Of a stretch of DNA of 64,000 nucleotides, positions 8,201 to 16,898 are shown piece after piece. The notes beneath the pieces are model-generated. The model ran no database searches. It was not told the DNA's origin and saw nothing but the letters and a program-made list of their open reading frames with translations. Position 1 is the stretch's first letter; each line of letters begins with the position of its first letter. The position numbers and the translations under genes were made by a program. Source of the DNA: Bin90 sp965214635 (lineage in GTDB: Bacteria; Chloroflexota; Dehalococcoidia; Lucifugimonadales; JADFKI01). Where the stretch lies: NCBI GenBank assembly GCA_965214635.1, contig OZ243964.1, positions 1,178,001 through 1,242,000 of the forward strand, read 5' to 3'.

Positions 8201-9169
8201 CTAGCCGCCGCTGACCCGCCGCCGCTCCCCCCATATCCCGTTGGGGCGCAGCATTATCACCAGCACCAGTAGCAAGCCTATCATGAAGTAGCGCAGGTTG
8301 GGGTTGCTGAGAGCGCCGGGCAGGAACTGCGTGCCGCTCCAAATGCCCCATACCACGAATGCGCCTAGGATTGCGCCTAGGTTGTTGCCGCTGCCGCCTA
8401 TCATCAGCATCACCCAGATGATGAATGTTGCCAGCAAGGGGTCGAAGACAAACGGATCGACGAAGCGAAGTCCGTGTGCGAAGAGCGCGCCGCCGATGCC
8501 CATTATGGCTGCGCCGAAGACGAACGCTTGGAGTTTGAAGGCGAACACATTCTTGCCGCTCGCCGTAGCCGTAACCTCATCCTCGCGAATGGCGCGCAGC
8601 ACCCGTCCCCAAGGGGAGTGGATGGCCGTCTGTACGGCGAAATACAGTACGGCGAGCGTGGCTAACACTACCACGATGTAGATGTAGTCGTAGTTGGCGG
8701 GGGATACGATGTCCTCCAAGAACTTGGGGATGTTGTACAGCCCGCGCGAGCCGTTGGCGAGCCACTTTTCGTTCAGGAAGGCGAGGCGGACGCTCTCGGC
8801 GATGCCAAGCGTGGCTATCGCTAGGTAGTCGTCTTGCAGGCGTATTGTGATTGCGCCCACGACGAGTGCAATGATGGCGCTGACCGCCGCCGCCGCCGCC
8901 AATGCCACGAAGAACCAGAGGTCTATGCCCAGCTTGAGGGTTTGTGCGAGGTTGCCCCCGAACTTGAAGTCTTCGTACAGGTCGGGCGATGGGGGAGCGG
9001 TCGTGAGCAGGGCGGCGGTGTATGCGCCGAGCGCGAAGAAGCCGGCGATGCCGATGTTGAACAGCCCAGTATACCCCCAGTGGATGTTCAGCCCGAGCGT
9101 GAATATGGCGTAGATGCCGGCAAGGATGCCGAAGCCGGCTAGGTATGCCAAGTAAATCTCAATCCCCAT
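8201..9169 (-). CDS. livM: Branched-chain amino acid-type ABC permease LivM
   Basis: 322 residues with about eight membrane helices. The 'GLFNIGIAGFFALGAYTAALL' type of motif near residues 35-55 and the family sequence 'LQDDYLAIATLGIAE' place it in the LivM/UrtC family. It is the last gene of livG-livF-livH-livM, nine bases after livH. It pairs with LivH to form the channel for amino acids, or for urea or short amides, which use the same transporter family. No binding protein gene is in the cluster. Confidence 0.92.
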   Translation of the reverse strand: MGIEIYLAYLAGFGILAGIYAIFTLGLNIHWGYTGLFNIGIAGFFALGAYTAALLTTAPPSPDLYEDFKFGGNLAQTLKLGIDLWFFVALAAAAAVSAIIALVVGAITIRLQDDYLAIATLGIAESVRLAFLNEKWLANGSRGLYNIPKFLEDIVSPANYDYIYIVVVLATLAVLYFAVQTAIHSPWGRVLRAIREDEVTATASGKNVFAFKLQAFVFGAAIMGIGGALFAHGLRFVDPFVFDPLLATFIIWVMLMIGGSGNNLGAILGAFVVWGIWSGTQFLPGALSNPNLRYFMIGLLLVLVIMLRPNGIWGERRRVSGG

Positions 9170-9178
9170 ATGCGTTCC

Positions 9179-10228
9179 TTATCGGCTGTTCTCGCCGAAG
9201 ATGCCGCGCGGCAACATCAGCAGAACGAGCAGCATAATGGCGAAGGCGACGGTGGGCTTGTACGCCGGAGACAGCCACTCGGTGGAGGCTTCCATCGACA
9301 CGCCTATGAGGATGCCGCCCACGAGCGCTCCCCACGGATTGCCGATGCCGCCCAGTGTTACGGCGGCGAACAGCGGGATGAGTATCTTCCAGCCGGTTAT
9401 GGGCAGCAGCTGCGCCTGTGATACGGCGAGAAGCGTGCCGGCTATGGCGGCGTATGCGGCGGCGATTGCCCATGTCCAATAGACGATTCTGTCGGTGTTG
9501 ATGCCCGTTACCCGCGCAAGATCCATGTTGTCGGATGTGGCGCGCATGGCTTTGCCCGTAAGCGTATGGTTCAGGAACAGATACAGGGCCACAGCAAACA
9601 CCACGGCGGTTATCCCCAAGAAGATGTTGTCCGGCGGGATGCGTATGTCGAACGGGATGTTTACTGCTATGAGCGAGAGGTCGAATTCAATGTGGTAGAA
9701 GGGGCGCCCCTCGCGGGGATAGTGTTGCGGTTCGGTAGTCCATAGGAGCTGCACGATGCCGCGCACCGCGATGGCGATGCCGAGCGAGATCATAGCCAGC
9801 ATCACAACACCTGTACGGCGGTCGCGCAACGGGCGATACACCAAGCGATCGAGCGCAGCCGCGACTGCAATCGTAGCAACGACAGTGATGGGCAGGGCAA
9901 GCAGAAGCGAGTAGCCGAATGTGAACGGCCCAAGCCCGATGTCTTCTATGCCGATTAGGGGGAAGACAGCGGTCAGCAGGAACAGGGTGATGTATGCGCC
10001 CAATGTCATATAGTCGCCGTGGGCAACATGTGCGAAGCCCAAGATGCTGTATATCAGGGTGATGCCGATTGCACCGAGCGCTATGGTGCTGCCTAGCAGC
10101 ACCCCGTTGGTGACCTTGCCCGGCGCTAGTAGGAACAGGGGGAGAATGATGAGGACGACAGCGACCGTCCATACGAGGTGGCTGCGAGACGCTGTCTGTG
10201 CGCGGGCGGTGAGTGCTTGGATGGTCAT
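9179..10228 (-). CDS. livH: Branched-chain amino acid-type ABC permease LivH
   Basis: 349 residues, multi-helix membrane protein. 'YSILGFAHVAHGDYMTLGAY' and 'LYLFLNHTLTGKAMRATSDN' (the ATPase-facing loop) are LivH hallmarks, though this protein is longer than the usual 290-310 because of an extended N-terminus and a loop of about 40 residues near 130-190. Its ATG overlaps the livF stop (ATGA, 10225-10228), showing translational coupling. Confidence 0.92.
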   Translation of the reverse strand: MTIQALTARAQTASRSHLVWTVAVVLIILPLFLLAPGKVTNGVLLGSTIALGAIGITLIYSILGFAHVAHGDYMTLGAYITLFLLTAVFPLIGIEDIGLGPFTFGYSLLLALPITVVATIAVAAALDRLVYRPLRDRRTGVVMLAMISLGIAIAVRGIVQLLWTTEPQHYPREGRPFYHIEFDLSLIAVNIPFDIRIPPDNIFLGITAVVFAVALYLFLNHTLTGKAMRATSDNMDLARVTGINTDRIVYWTWAIAAAYAAIAGTLLAVSQAQLLPITGWKILIPLFAAVTLGGIGNPWGALVGGILIGVSMEASTEWLSPAYKPTVAFAIMLLVLLMLPRGIFGENSR

Positions 10229-10995
10229 TGGGAAGTGGTCATCGGAGATTTGTCAGGCTTCGTTTCGGTATTCTCCCGCAATTCCCCGCGCAATTCTCCA
10301 AGGTAAAGCCTGCGGACATCGGGGTTATGGAGAAGGTCTTGCGCTGTGCCGTGGAGTTGGTTTTCGCCCGATGCGAAGACATAGCCGCGGTCAGATATGG
10401 ACAGGGCGGCGCGGGCGTTCTGCTCCACTACGAGGATGGCTACGCCGGATTGTCGGATTTGGACGAGGTGGTCGAAGATGAGCTGGCGCATTATGGGCGA
10501 TAGACCTGCGGAGGGTTCGTCCAGCAGCAGCAGCTTGGGTTCTAGCATTAGGGCGCGCCCGAAGGCGAGCATCTGGCGCTGTCCGCCGGACAGGCTGTTT
10601 GCGCGCTGCTTGCGGCTGCGTCTCAGGTCGGGGAACATGTCGTAGATGTCGGCTATGCGCTGCTGGGTGTTGCGCGGCTGGACGAATGCGCCCATCTGGA
10701 GGTTTTCCTCGATGGTGAGCGATGGGAAGGTGTTATCGGTTTGCGGCACATAGGACATCCCCATTCGGATGAGGCGGTCGGTGGGCATGCCGGTGATGTC
10801 GCTGTCATTGAACGCGATGTGTCCGCTCGTGGGTGTGAGCAGCCCGAACACGGTCTTCATCAGGGTGGACTTGCCGCAGCCGTTGGGCCCGATGATGGTA
10901 ACAAGCTCCCCCGCGTCTATGTCGATGCTGACGCCGTGGAGGATTTCGGTTTCGCCGTAGCCGGCGTATATGTCGTGTGCCGAGAGTATAGTCAT
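10225..10995 (-). CDS. livF: Branched-chain amino acid-type ABC ATPase LivF
   Basis: 256 residues. Walker A (GPNGCGKST), signature (LSGGQRQML), Walker B (LLLLDEPSAG) and switch region (VEQN) are intact, and the short form without the C-terminal extension of LivG fits LivF. It powers uptake through LivH/LivM together with LivG 42 bases upstream. It overlaps livH by four bases. Confidence 0.93.
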   Translation of the reverse strand: MTILSAHDIYAGYGETEILHGVSIDIDAGELVTIIGPNGCGKSTLMKTVFGLLTPTSGHIAFNDSDITGMPTDRLIRMGMSYVPQTDNTFPSLTIEENLQMGAFVQPRNTQQRIADIYDMFPDLRRSRKQRANSLSGGQRQMLAFGRALMLEPKLLLLDEPSAGLSPIMRQLIFDHLVQIRQSGVAILVVEQNARAALSISDRGYVFASGENQLHGTAQDLLHNPDVRRLYLGELRGELRENTETKPDKSPMTTSQ

Positions 10996-11037
10996 GCGAA
11001 ATTAATTCAGGGTTAGGGATTAGGCGTTGCCGTGCGG

Positions 11038-11820
11038 TTAGGTATTCGGTGCGGATATGTTGTCGCCGAGGTATGCGTCTAGCACCATACGGTTTTGCTG
11101 CACCTGCTCGGGCGTGCCTTCTGCGAGCCTTGCGCCTTCGTGCAAAACGATGACGGGGTTGCAGAGGCTCATTATGAGGTCCATATCATGCTCGATGATG
11201 AGGACGGTTACGCCGGTCTCCTGCTGCATACGGCGGATGTCTTCGGCAAGGTCGTTCATAAGCGTCGGGTTGACGCCTGCGCCGGGTTCGTCTAGAAGTA
11301 TCATCTTCGGCTTCGCCATCATCGTTCTGCCTAGTTCGAGCAGCTTTTTTTGCCCGCCGGATAGGTTGCCGGCGTACTCGTCTTTGAGGTGTGCAAGGTT
11401 CAGGAACTCGAGCAACTCGATGGCTTGCTGTCGGATTTGGCGTTCTTGCGCGGGGATGCGCCAAGGCGTGAACCACGACACCCACAGGCGCTCGCCGCTT
11501 TGGTCTGTGGGGACGAGCATCAGGTTTTCCAGCACCGTCATGCGCTTTAGTTCGCGCGGGATTTGGAATGTGCGCACCAGCCCCTTGCGGAAGGTGCGAT
11601 GTGGCGGCAGCCCCTCGATGCGCTCGCCGAGAAAGGTGATTGTGCCCGATGTGGGCTTGACGAAGCCGGTTACGAGGTTGAAGATGGTGGTCTTACCTGC
11701 GCCGTTCGGCCCGATTAGCCCGGTGATGGTGCCGGGCATGACCTCGAAAGTGCAGTGGTCGACGGCGTGAACGCCGCCGAAGTCCTTGGTCAGCTCGTGG
11801 ATTTGGAGAATGGGAGGCAT
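11038..11820 (-). CDS. livG: Branched-chain amino acid-type ABC ATPase LivG
   Basis: 260 residues, first gene of the cluster. Walker A (GPNGAGKTT), signature (LSGGQKKLLELGR), Walker B (MILLDEPGAGVNP) and the 'IIEHDMDLIMSLC' switch block are typical of LivG. The C-terminal 'EGARLAEGTPEQVQQN..VLDAYLG' tail is also classic. Its promoter should lie in 11821-12212, shared divergently with the next + strand gene. Confidence 0.93.
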   Translation of the reverse strand: MPPILQIHELTKDFGGVHAVDHCTFEVMPGTITGLIGPNGAGKTTIFNLVTGFVKPTSGTITFLGERIEGLPPHRTFRKGLVRTFQIPRELKRMTVLENLMLVPTDQSGERLWVSWFTPWRIPAQERQIRQQAIELLEFLNLAHLKDEYAGNLSGGQKKLLELGRTMMAKPKMILLDEPGAGVNPTLMNDLAEDIRRMQQETGVTVLIIEHDMDLIMSLCNPVIVLHEGARLAEGTPEQVQQNRMVLDAYLGDNISAPNT

Positions 11821-12212
11821 AGGAACTATGTGTCGCAGTGTGTTGCCGGCTGATTTGGGTTAGTTTATCAGGTTCAGGGCGGTCTTGTATCAGCTGTGGG
11901 GGTATTTTTGTGCTTGTGTGCGTTGCGCTTGATGCAGATGCAGCAGATGCAGAGGTTTGGGGTGGCACACGGCTGAATCTGCGAATCAGTCGCATTCCTA
12001 ACGGAGAAAAGACCCAATCCGAGCGAATGACTTGCCGCCCCCATAAGACTGACATGACTGAAAACTTACGCAATATACTTGACATTTGGGTTTTGCTTGC
12101 ATAACATTCCAAAAATCGCCACAAGTGTGTGCGAAAGTGCCTAGCGGATTATGACAAACTGGCGTAAAGCGTGTCCGCTGAACATCTATATTAAATTAGG
12201 GAGGTTAGAGAA
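11821..12212. other. Divergent intergenic region (392 bases)
   Basis: This lies between livG (-) and the binding-protein gene (+). It contains a good + strand promoter at 12079-12107 and no gene that I can support. The livG promoter is not obvious. Confidence 0.5.
12079..12107 (+). promoter_or_regulatory. Predicted sigma-70 promoter for the 12213-19112 transporter operon
   Basis: A perfect TTGACA (12079-12084), a 17-base spacer and TAACAT (12102-12107). It gives a 5' leader of about 100 bases before ATG 12213. Confidence 0.65.
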
Positions 12213-14330
12213 ATGAGAAGATCAGCATTGCTTTTGGTAGCAATGTTCGTGGTTGCTGCGGTTTTTGTGGCATGTGGAGCGCCACCAGCCGCTGAACCGG
12301 AAGTCGTCGAAAAAATCGTCGAAGTCGAAGTTCCGGTTGAAAAGGTTGTCGAAGTTGAAAAAGAGGTAGTCAAAGAAGTCGAGGTGGTGAAGGAGGTTGA
12401 GGTTGAGAAGATCGTAACGGAAGTCGAACGGGTTGAAGTTCCGGTCGAGAAGGTGGTGGAAGTTCAGAAGATTGTGGAGAAAGAGGTTGAGGTGGTTAAG
12501 TCCAACCTCGGCGAATCTCCCGACCTTGTGGCGCGCGTTGATTCCGGCGAGCTTCCTCCCGTGTGGGAGCGTATCCCATCCCAACCGATGATTATTCCCA
12601 CATTCGGAGACACCGGTAAGTACGGCGGTGTTGTGCGGCGCTTCTATCTCGGCCCGGCGGACGGCTGCAACTTCTTCCGTCTGTCCCGTGCGTCGTTGGC
12701 GCGCTTCTCCAATGATGGCTTCTCCTTTATCCCATCCGTGGCTCGCGGTTGGGAAGTGTCGGATGACGGCAAGGAATGGACATTCTTCCTGCGCGAAGGG
12801 ATGAAGTGGTCGGATGGCGACGACTTTAACGCCGACGACTTCGTGTACCAGTACGAAGATGTCATCCTAAACGAGGATCTGAACCCGCTTCCGCCGTTCT
12901 TCCTGAAGATTGGTTCTGAAGTTGGGCGCATGGAAAAGGTGGACGACACCACCGTCAAGTTTATCTTCCCCGTGCCGAACTTCCTGTTCTTGGAAATCGT
13001 GGCGCAGGCGGACGAGGCTTGCTATGGCTCTTCCAAGAATGTGCCATGGGCGCCTTCGCACTACATGAAGCAGTTCCATCCGAAGTACAACCCGGACGCT
13101 CAGGCTAACGCTGAGGCTGCCGAGTTTGAGTCATGGACGCAATACTATGACTCGCAGACCCAGTACAACCTAAATCCCGATAAGCCCACTATCGCCCCTT
13201 GGAAGTTCACGAACCCGCTAGGCGACCAAGTGGTGATGTCCGAGCGTAACCCATACTTCTGGGCGGTTGACCCTGCCGGCAACCAGCTCCCCTATCTGGA
13301 CGGCATTCAGCTCTCGCTCGTGGAAAACACCGAGCTGGGTACGCTTAGGGCGGTGCAGGGCGAAATCGACATGCAAGGTCGGCACATCCAGCTCGACCAG
13401 TACACCACGCTCAAGAATGGCGAAGCGGACGGCGGCTATAGTGTGTTCACTTGGCCCACATTCGCCGGCTCTGATGTGGCGTTCTTCTTCAACATGAGCC
13501 TGCCCGGGCCTACTGGGGATGCTATCAGGACGAAGGAATTCCGTCAGGCGCTTTCGCTCGCCATAGACAGAAAGGCGATACAAGAGATCCAGTTCCTCGG
13601 GCTGGGACAGATACGGCAGGGCGTGCCCTCGCCGGGTCACCCGCACTATCCGGGCGACGACATCGCTAGCCTCCGCACTGAGTACGACCCCGATGCGGCA
13701 AACGCACTGCTGGACAGCGTATTCCCAGACAAGGACAGCGAAGGCTGGCGCACCAGTGCCGGCGAGCGCATAGAGATGACCATCACGGTTACGGACGCGT
13801 TCGGCACATGGCCAGACGCCGCTCAGGTAGTCGGGCGCGCATGGGAAGCCGTGGGCGTCAAGGCAAATGTGAACCAGACCACCCGCAGCCTGCACTTCAC
13901 GCGTTGGCAGACGAATGAGTGGGCAGTGATGGTGTGGAATGAGGACACGGCAGGCTTCACCTTCAGCTCCATCAGCAAGCGTGCGCCCGAGGGCATCGGC
14001 ACCTTCCACGGGCCGGGTTGCGCCAGTTGGCTAACAGACCCGGATGCGGAGACTGCGTTCCCCTGCACGGAGGAAACGCTTGCCCTGCTAGAGATGCATA
14101 AGCGCGGGCCCGGTCTACCCGAAGCCGAGCGCAACGAATTGGGCAAGGAAATCTACAAGACCATCGTCGAGAATCAGTACAACATCGGCATCGTCGGGCT
14201 TAGCCCCATGGTGCAGGGCGTGCTGATTGTCAACAACGACCTGCAGAATGTGCCCGCAACCGCCGGCAACGACTGGCCGCTCCGTACGCCAAACACGGCA
14301 TTCCCGGAGCAGTGGTACTACAAGCAGTAG
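12213..14330 (+). CDS. Lipoprotein solute-binding protein, family 5, with Val/Glu/Lys repeat stalk
   Basis: 705 residues. Residues 1-21 form a lipoprotein signal with lipobox FVAC (Cys21). Residues 31-96 are a run of VEVE/VVEKEV-type repeats, likely a rod or stalk that lifts the binding domain off the membrane; such stalks are frequent in Chloroflexota binding proteins. From about 120 the SBP_bac_5 fold follows, with 'SDDGKEWTFFLREGMKWSDG' near 186-205 and 'RQALSLAIDRKAI' near 443-455. AGGGAGG at 12198-12204 gives a firm start at ATG 12213. It is the first gene of a full operon (two permeases, two ATPases); substrate is unknown but probably peptide- or oligosaccharide-like. Confidence 0.93.
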   Translation: MRRSALLLVAMFVVAAVFVACGAPPAAEPEVVEKIVEVEVPVEKVVEVEKEVVKEVEVVKEVEVEKIVTEVERVEVPVEKVVEVQKIVEKEVEVVKSNLGESPDLVARVDSGELPPVWERIPSQPMIIPTFGDTGKYGGVVRRFYLGPADGCNFFRLSRASLARFSNDGFSFIPSVARGWEVSDDGKEWTFFLREGMKWSDGDDFNADDFVYQYEDVILNEDLNPLPPFFLKIGSEVGRMEKVDDTTVKFIFPVPNFLFLEIVAQADEACYGSSKNVPWAPSHYMKQFHPKYNPDAQANAEAAEFESWTQYYDSQTQYNLNPDKPTIAPWKFTNPLGDQVVMSERNPYFWAVDPAGNQLPYLDGIQLSLVENTELGTLRAVQGEIDMQGRHIQLDQYTTLKNGEADGGYSVFTWPTFAGSDVAFFFNMSLPGPTGDAIRTKEFRQALSLAIDRKAIQEIQFLGLGQIRQGVPSPGHPHYPGDDIASLRTEYDPDAANALLDSVFPDKDSEGWRTSAGERIEMTITVTDAFGTWPDAAQVVGRAWEAVGVKANVNQTTRSLHFTRWQTNEWAVMVWNEDTAGFTFSSISKRAPEGIGTFHGPGCASWLTDPDAETAFPCTEETLALLEMHKRGPGLPEAERNELGKEIYKTIVENQYNIGIVGLSPMVQGVLIVNNDLQNVPATAGNDWPLRTPNTAFPEQWYYKQ
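12303..12500 (+). repeat. In-frame Val/Glu/Lys low-complexity repeat (residues 31-96)
   Basis: About 66 codons encode only V, E, K and a few other residues in an irregular 5-7 residue period. The DNA repeats are imperfect (GAAGTCGAA/GTTGAAAAG types). This is a protein-level stalk and not a CRISPR or mobile repeat. Confidence 0.85.
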
Positions 14331-14342
14331 CATAGCATCCAG

Positions 14343-14383
14343 TAGATGGGTCGATACGCAAGATACTCGCGCCGACCCATCTA
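14343..14383 (+). terminator. First hairpin after the binding-protein gene
   Basis: TAGATGGGTCG (14343-14353) pairs perfectly with CGACCCATCTA (14373-14383), loop of 19 bases. No T-run follows, so partial termination or mRNA 3'-end protection is more likely than full termination. Confidence 0.6.
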
Positions 14384-14400
14384 TGGACAAGCAAGCAAGT

Positions 14401-14432
14401 CGGGTGTGGGACATATCCTCATCCCACACCCG
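14401..14432 (+). terminator. Second hairpin in the same gap
   Basis: CGGGTGTGGGA (14401-14411) pairs perfectly with TCCCACACCCG (14422-14432) around a 10-base loop. Together with the first hairpin it stands between the binding-protein gene and the permease genes in a 314-base gap that otherwise shows no gene. Confidence 0.6.
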
Positions 14433-14644
14433 TATCCCGCCCGACGCCTCGCGGATTTTCCGTCAAGAACGCGGGCGTTGGGTGGCAGATGAGGAACGCC
14501 GGCGATGATTGGGGAGGATGATGTGAGTGATGATGAGTGCAGTGGTGCCGGCGATTTAAGACAGCGATTTGATTGGTTCGGCGGTTGCGTCGGACAGACA
14601 TACTGAAGACCGACAGACAAATACACTTCTAGGATTGAGCGGAT

Positions 14645-15631
14645 ATGCTCCAATTCATAATCAGGCGACTGCTGATATTCATCCCGATGCTGGTTCTGAT
14701 GTCAGTGGTGGCGTTTGCGATTATACAGGCGCCGCCGGGGGACTTCCTGACCGACTACATCGCGCAGCTTCAGGCTACGGGCGAGCTTGCGGACGAGAGC
14801 GAAGTGGATGCGTTGCGCTCGCAGTATGGCTTGGACCAGCCCCTATATGTCCAGTATCTGAAGTGGGTTTGGGGCATCGTGCAGTGGGACTTGGGGCTTT
14901 CCATCGAGTGGAGGCGTCCGGTCGTCGAACTTGTGAACGAACGGCTAGCAATGACCATTGTGCTAGGCGTGTGTACCATCTTATTCACATGGACGCTGTC
15001 TGTTCCCATCGGAATTTTATCAGCCGTAAAGAAATACACTATCATCGACTACTTCTTCACTATTCTGTCTTACCTTGGGGTCGGCACGCCGAACTTCATG
15101 ATAGCGCTTGTGGTCATGTGGTTTGCGTTTAGTTGGTTTGGCATCAAGGTAACGGGCCTGTTCTCCGAAGAGTATATAACTGCGCCTTGGAGCATAGGCA
15201 AGGTTGTGGACATGTTATCCAACCTGTGGGTGCCGATGCTGATACTGGGCACGGACGGCACTGCGCGCTTCACCCGCATCGTGCGCGCGAACCTGCTTGA
15301 CGAGATGAGCAAGCCGTATGTGGAGACGGCGCGCGCCAAAGGGCTTCCTGAGTGGAAGGTGGTTCTCAAATACCCTGTGCGGATTGCGCTGAACCCGTTT
15401 GTCAGCACCGCCGGGCTTGAGCTGCCCCGCCTCATATCCGGCCAGCTCATCGTCGCGACGGTAATGAGCCTGCCCACGCTGGGCCCGCTGCTGCTTCGGT
15501 CGCTGCTTTCGCAGGATATGTTCATGGCAGGTTCAATCGTGCTCATCCTCACGACGCTGACGCTCATAGGCGTGCTAATATCCGACATCGTTTTGGCGAT
15601 GATGGATCCGCGCATCCGAATTGGAGCTTAA
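14645..15631 (+). CDS. Peptide-type ABC transporter permease (DppB/OppB family)
   Basis: 328 residues, about six membrane helices. The start (MLQFIIRRLLIFIPMLVLMS) and the EAA loop near 220-245 (PYVETARAKGLPEW) are diagnostic. Unlike the 1143-2090 homologue it has a stretch near 35-60 with the 'PGDFLTDYIAQLQATGEL' element common in a subset of these permeases. It lies four bases upstream of the DppC-like gene, so the two are co-translated. Confidence 0.93.
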   Translation: MLQFIIRRLLIFIPMLVLMSVVAFAIIQAPPGDFLTDYIAQLQATGELADESEVDALRSQYGLDQPLYVQYLKWVWGIVQWDLGLSIEWRRPVVELVNERLAMTIVLGVCTILFTWTLSVPIGILSAVKKYTIIDYFFTILSYLGVGTPNFMIALVVMWFAFSWFGIKVTGLFSEEYITAPWSIGKVVDMLSNLWVPMLILGTDGTARFTRIVRANLLDEMSKPYVETARAKGLPEWKVVLKYPVRIALNPFVSTAGLELPRLISGQLIVATVMSLPTLGPLLLRSLLSQDMFMAGSIVLILTTLTLIGVLISDIVLAMMDPRIRIGA

Positions 15632-15635
15632 CTAG

Positions 15636-16784
15636 ATGGCAGCACAGACAGAATCGCTCCCCATTCAGCGCCCGTCTGAAGAAGAGCAGATATTCATAGC
15701 CTCGCAGTGGAAGCTGATATGGTGGCGCTTCATCCGACACCGCATCGCCGTAATCTCCACGATAGTAGTGCTACTGTTCTATGTGGTGGCGCTGTTCCCG
15801 GAGTTCTTCGCCATACACGACCCGCGCGCTGAGTTCGCCTCGCGCACATTCATCCCGCCGCAGGGCATACACCTGTTCGACGGCTTCACGCCGCAGCTTC
15901 CGTATGTGTACGACCTCAAGGGCGAGCGCAACCCGGTCAATCTGGCGATGGAGTGGCGAACTGACGAAACCACACGTCACACCATCCAATACTTCGTGCG
16001 CGGCCACGAATACAAGATGTTCGGCTTGTTCGAGACCAACTGGCATCTGATGGGCTTGAATGTGGACACTAGCACAGAGCCGCAGCCGTTCTATCCGCTC
16101 GGCACGGACAGGATGGGACGCGACATGTTCTCGCGCCTGATGTACGCCACGCGTGTGTCCATGTCCATCGGGCTTGTGGGCGTGGCGCTGAACATATTCT
16201 TAGGTTCCATGCTCGGCGGGCTTTCGGGGCTGCGCGGCGGAATGACAGACGCCATCATCCAGCGCATCATCGAGTTCGTGCGCGCCATTCCGACCATACC
16301 GTTGTGGCTGGCGTTGTCCGCTGCTGTGCCGCGCGACTGGTCTATATTACGCGTGTACTTCGCCATCACCATAATCATATCGCTGATAGAGTGGACACGG
16401 CTTGCGCGCGAGGTGCGCGGGCGCTTCTTGGCGATGCGTGAAGAGGACTTCGTGCTGGCGGCGCGTCTGTACGGCACTAACGAAATCCGCATCGTCTTCC
16501 GGCACATGCTGCCCTCGTTCCTGAGCCACATCATCGCTGCCACCACACTCGCGATACCGGGCATCATCATCGCTGAAACCTCGCTGAGCTTCCTCGGGCT
16601 GGGCTTGCGCGAGCCGGCGATAAGCTGGGGCGTGCTGCTGTTCGAGGCGCAGACTCTGCAGGCGGTGGCAGAGGCGGCGTGGCTGCTGATACCGGGCATA
16701 TTCGTGTTGATAGCGGTTATGGCGTTCAACTTCATGGGCGACGGCCTCCGCGACGCCGCTGACCCGTACGCCATTCGGACTTAG
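15636..16784 (+). CDS. Peptide-type ABC transporter permease (DppC/OppC family) with periplasmic insert
   Basis: 382 residues. Helix 1 spans about 38-58. The transport domain starts with 'LGTDRMGRDMFSRLMY' near 152-167, and an EAA loop follows near 267-290 (DFVLAARLYGTNE). Between them sit about 90 residues ('HDPRAEF...FVRGHEYKMFGL') that most DppC proteins lack; this insert is unrelated by eye to the three-repeat insert of the 2172-3641 permease. Partner of the 14645-15631 permease. Confidence 0.93.
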   Translation: MAAQTESLPIQRPSEEEQIFIASQWKLIWWRFIRHRIAVISTIVVLLFYVVALFPEFFAIHDPRAEFASRTFIPPQGIHLFDGFTPQLPYVYDLKGERNPVNLAMEWRTDETTRHTIQYFVRGHEYKMFGLFETNWHLMGLNVDTSTEPQPFYPLGTDRMGRDMFSRLMYATRVSMSIGLVGVALNIFLGSMLGGLSGLRGGMTDAIIQRIIEFVRAIPTIPLWLALSAAVPRDWSILRVYFAITIIISLIEWTRLAREVRGRFLAMREEDFVLAARLYGTNEIRIVFRHMLPSFLSHIIAATTLAIPGIIIAETSLSFLGLGLREPAISWGVLLFEAQTLQAVAEAAWLLIPGIFVLIAVMAFNFMGDGLRDAADPYAIRT

Positions 16785-16898
16785 GAACCTATGCCCGCTT
16801 ATCAGCAGTTCGTTCTCGGATAATCAATACGGGATGGCTGCGCCCCAATCTTGAAAGCCGACCGACTCACTAGCTAATAACTGATGAATTGACAGATT

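Noticed and set aside
12303..12500. CRISPR or tandem DNA repeat array
   Set aside because: The repetition is at the protein level (V/E/K codons), imperfect in DNA, has no spacers and is in frame with the lipoprotein.
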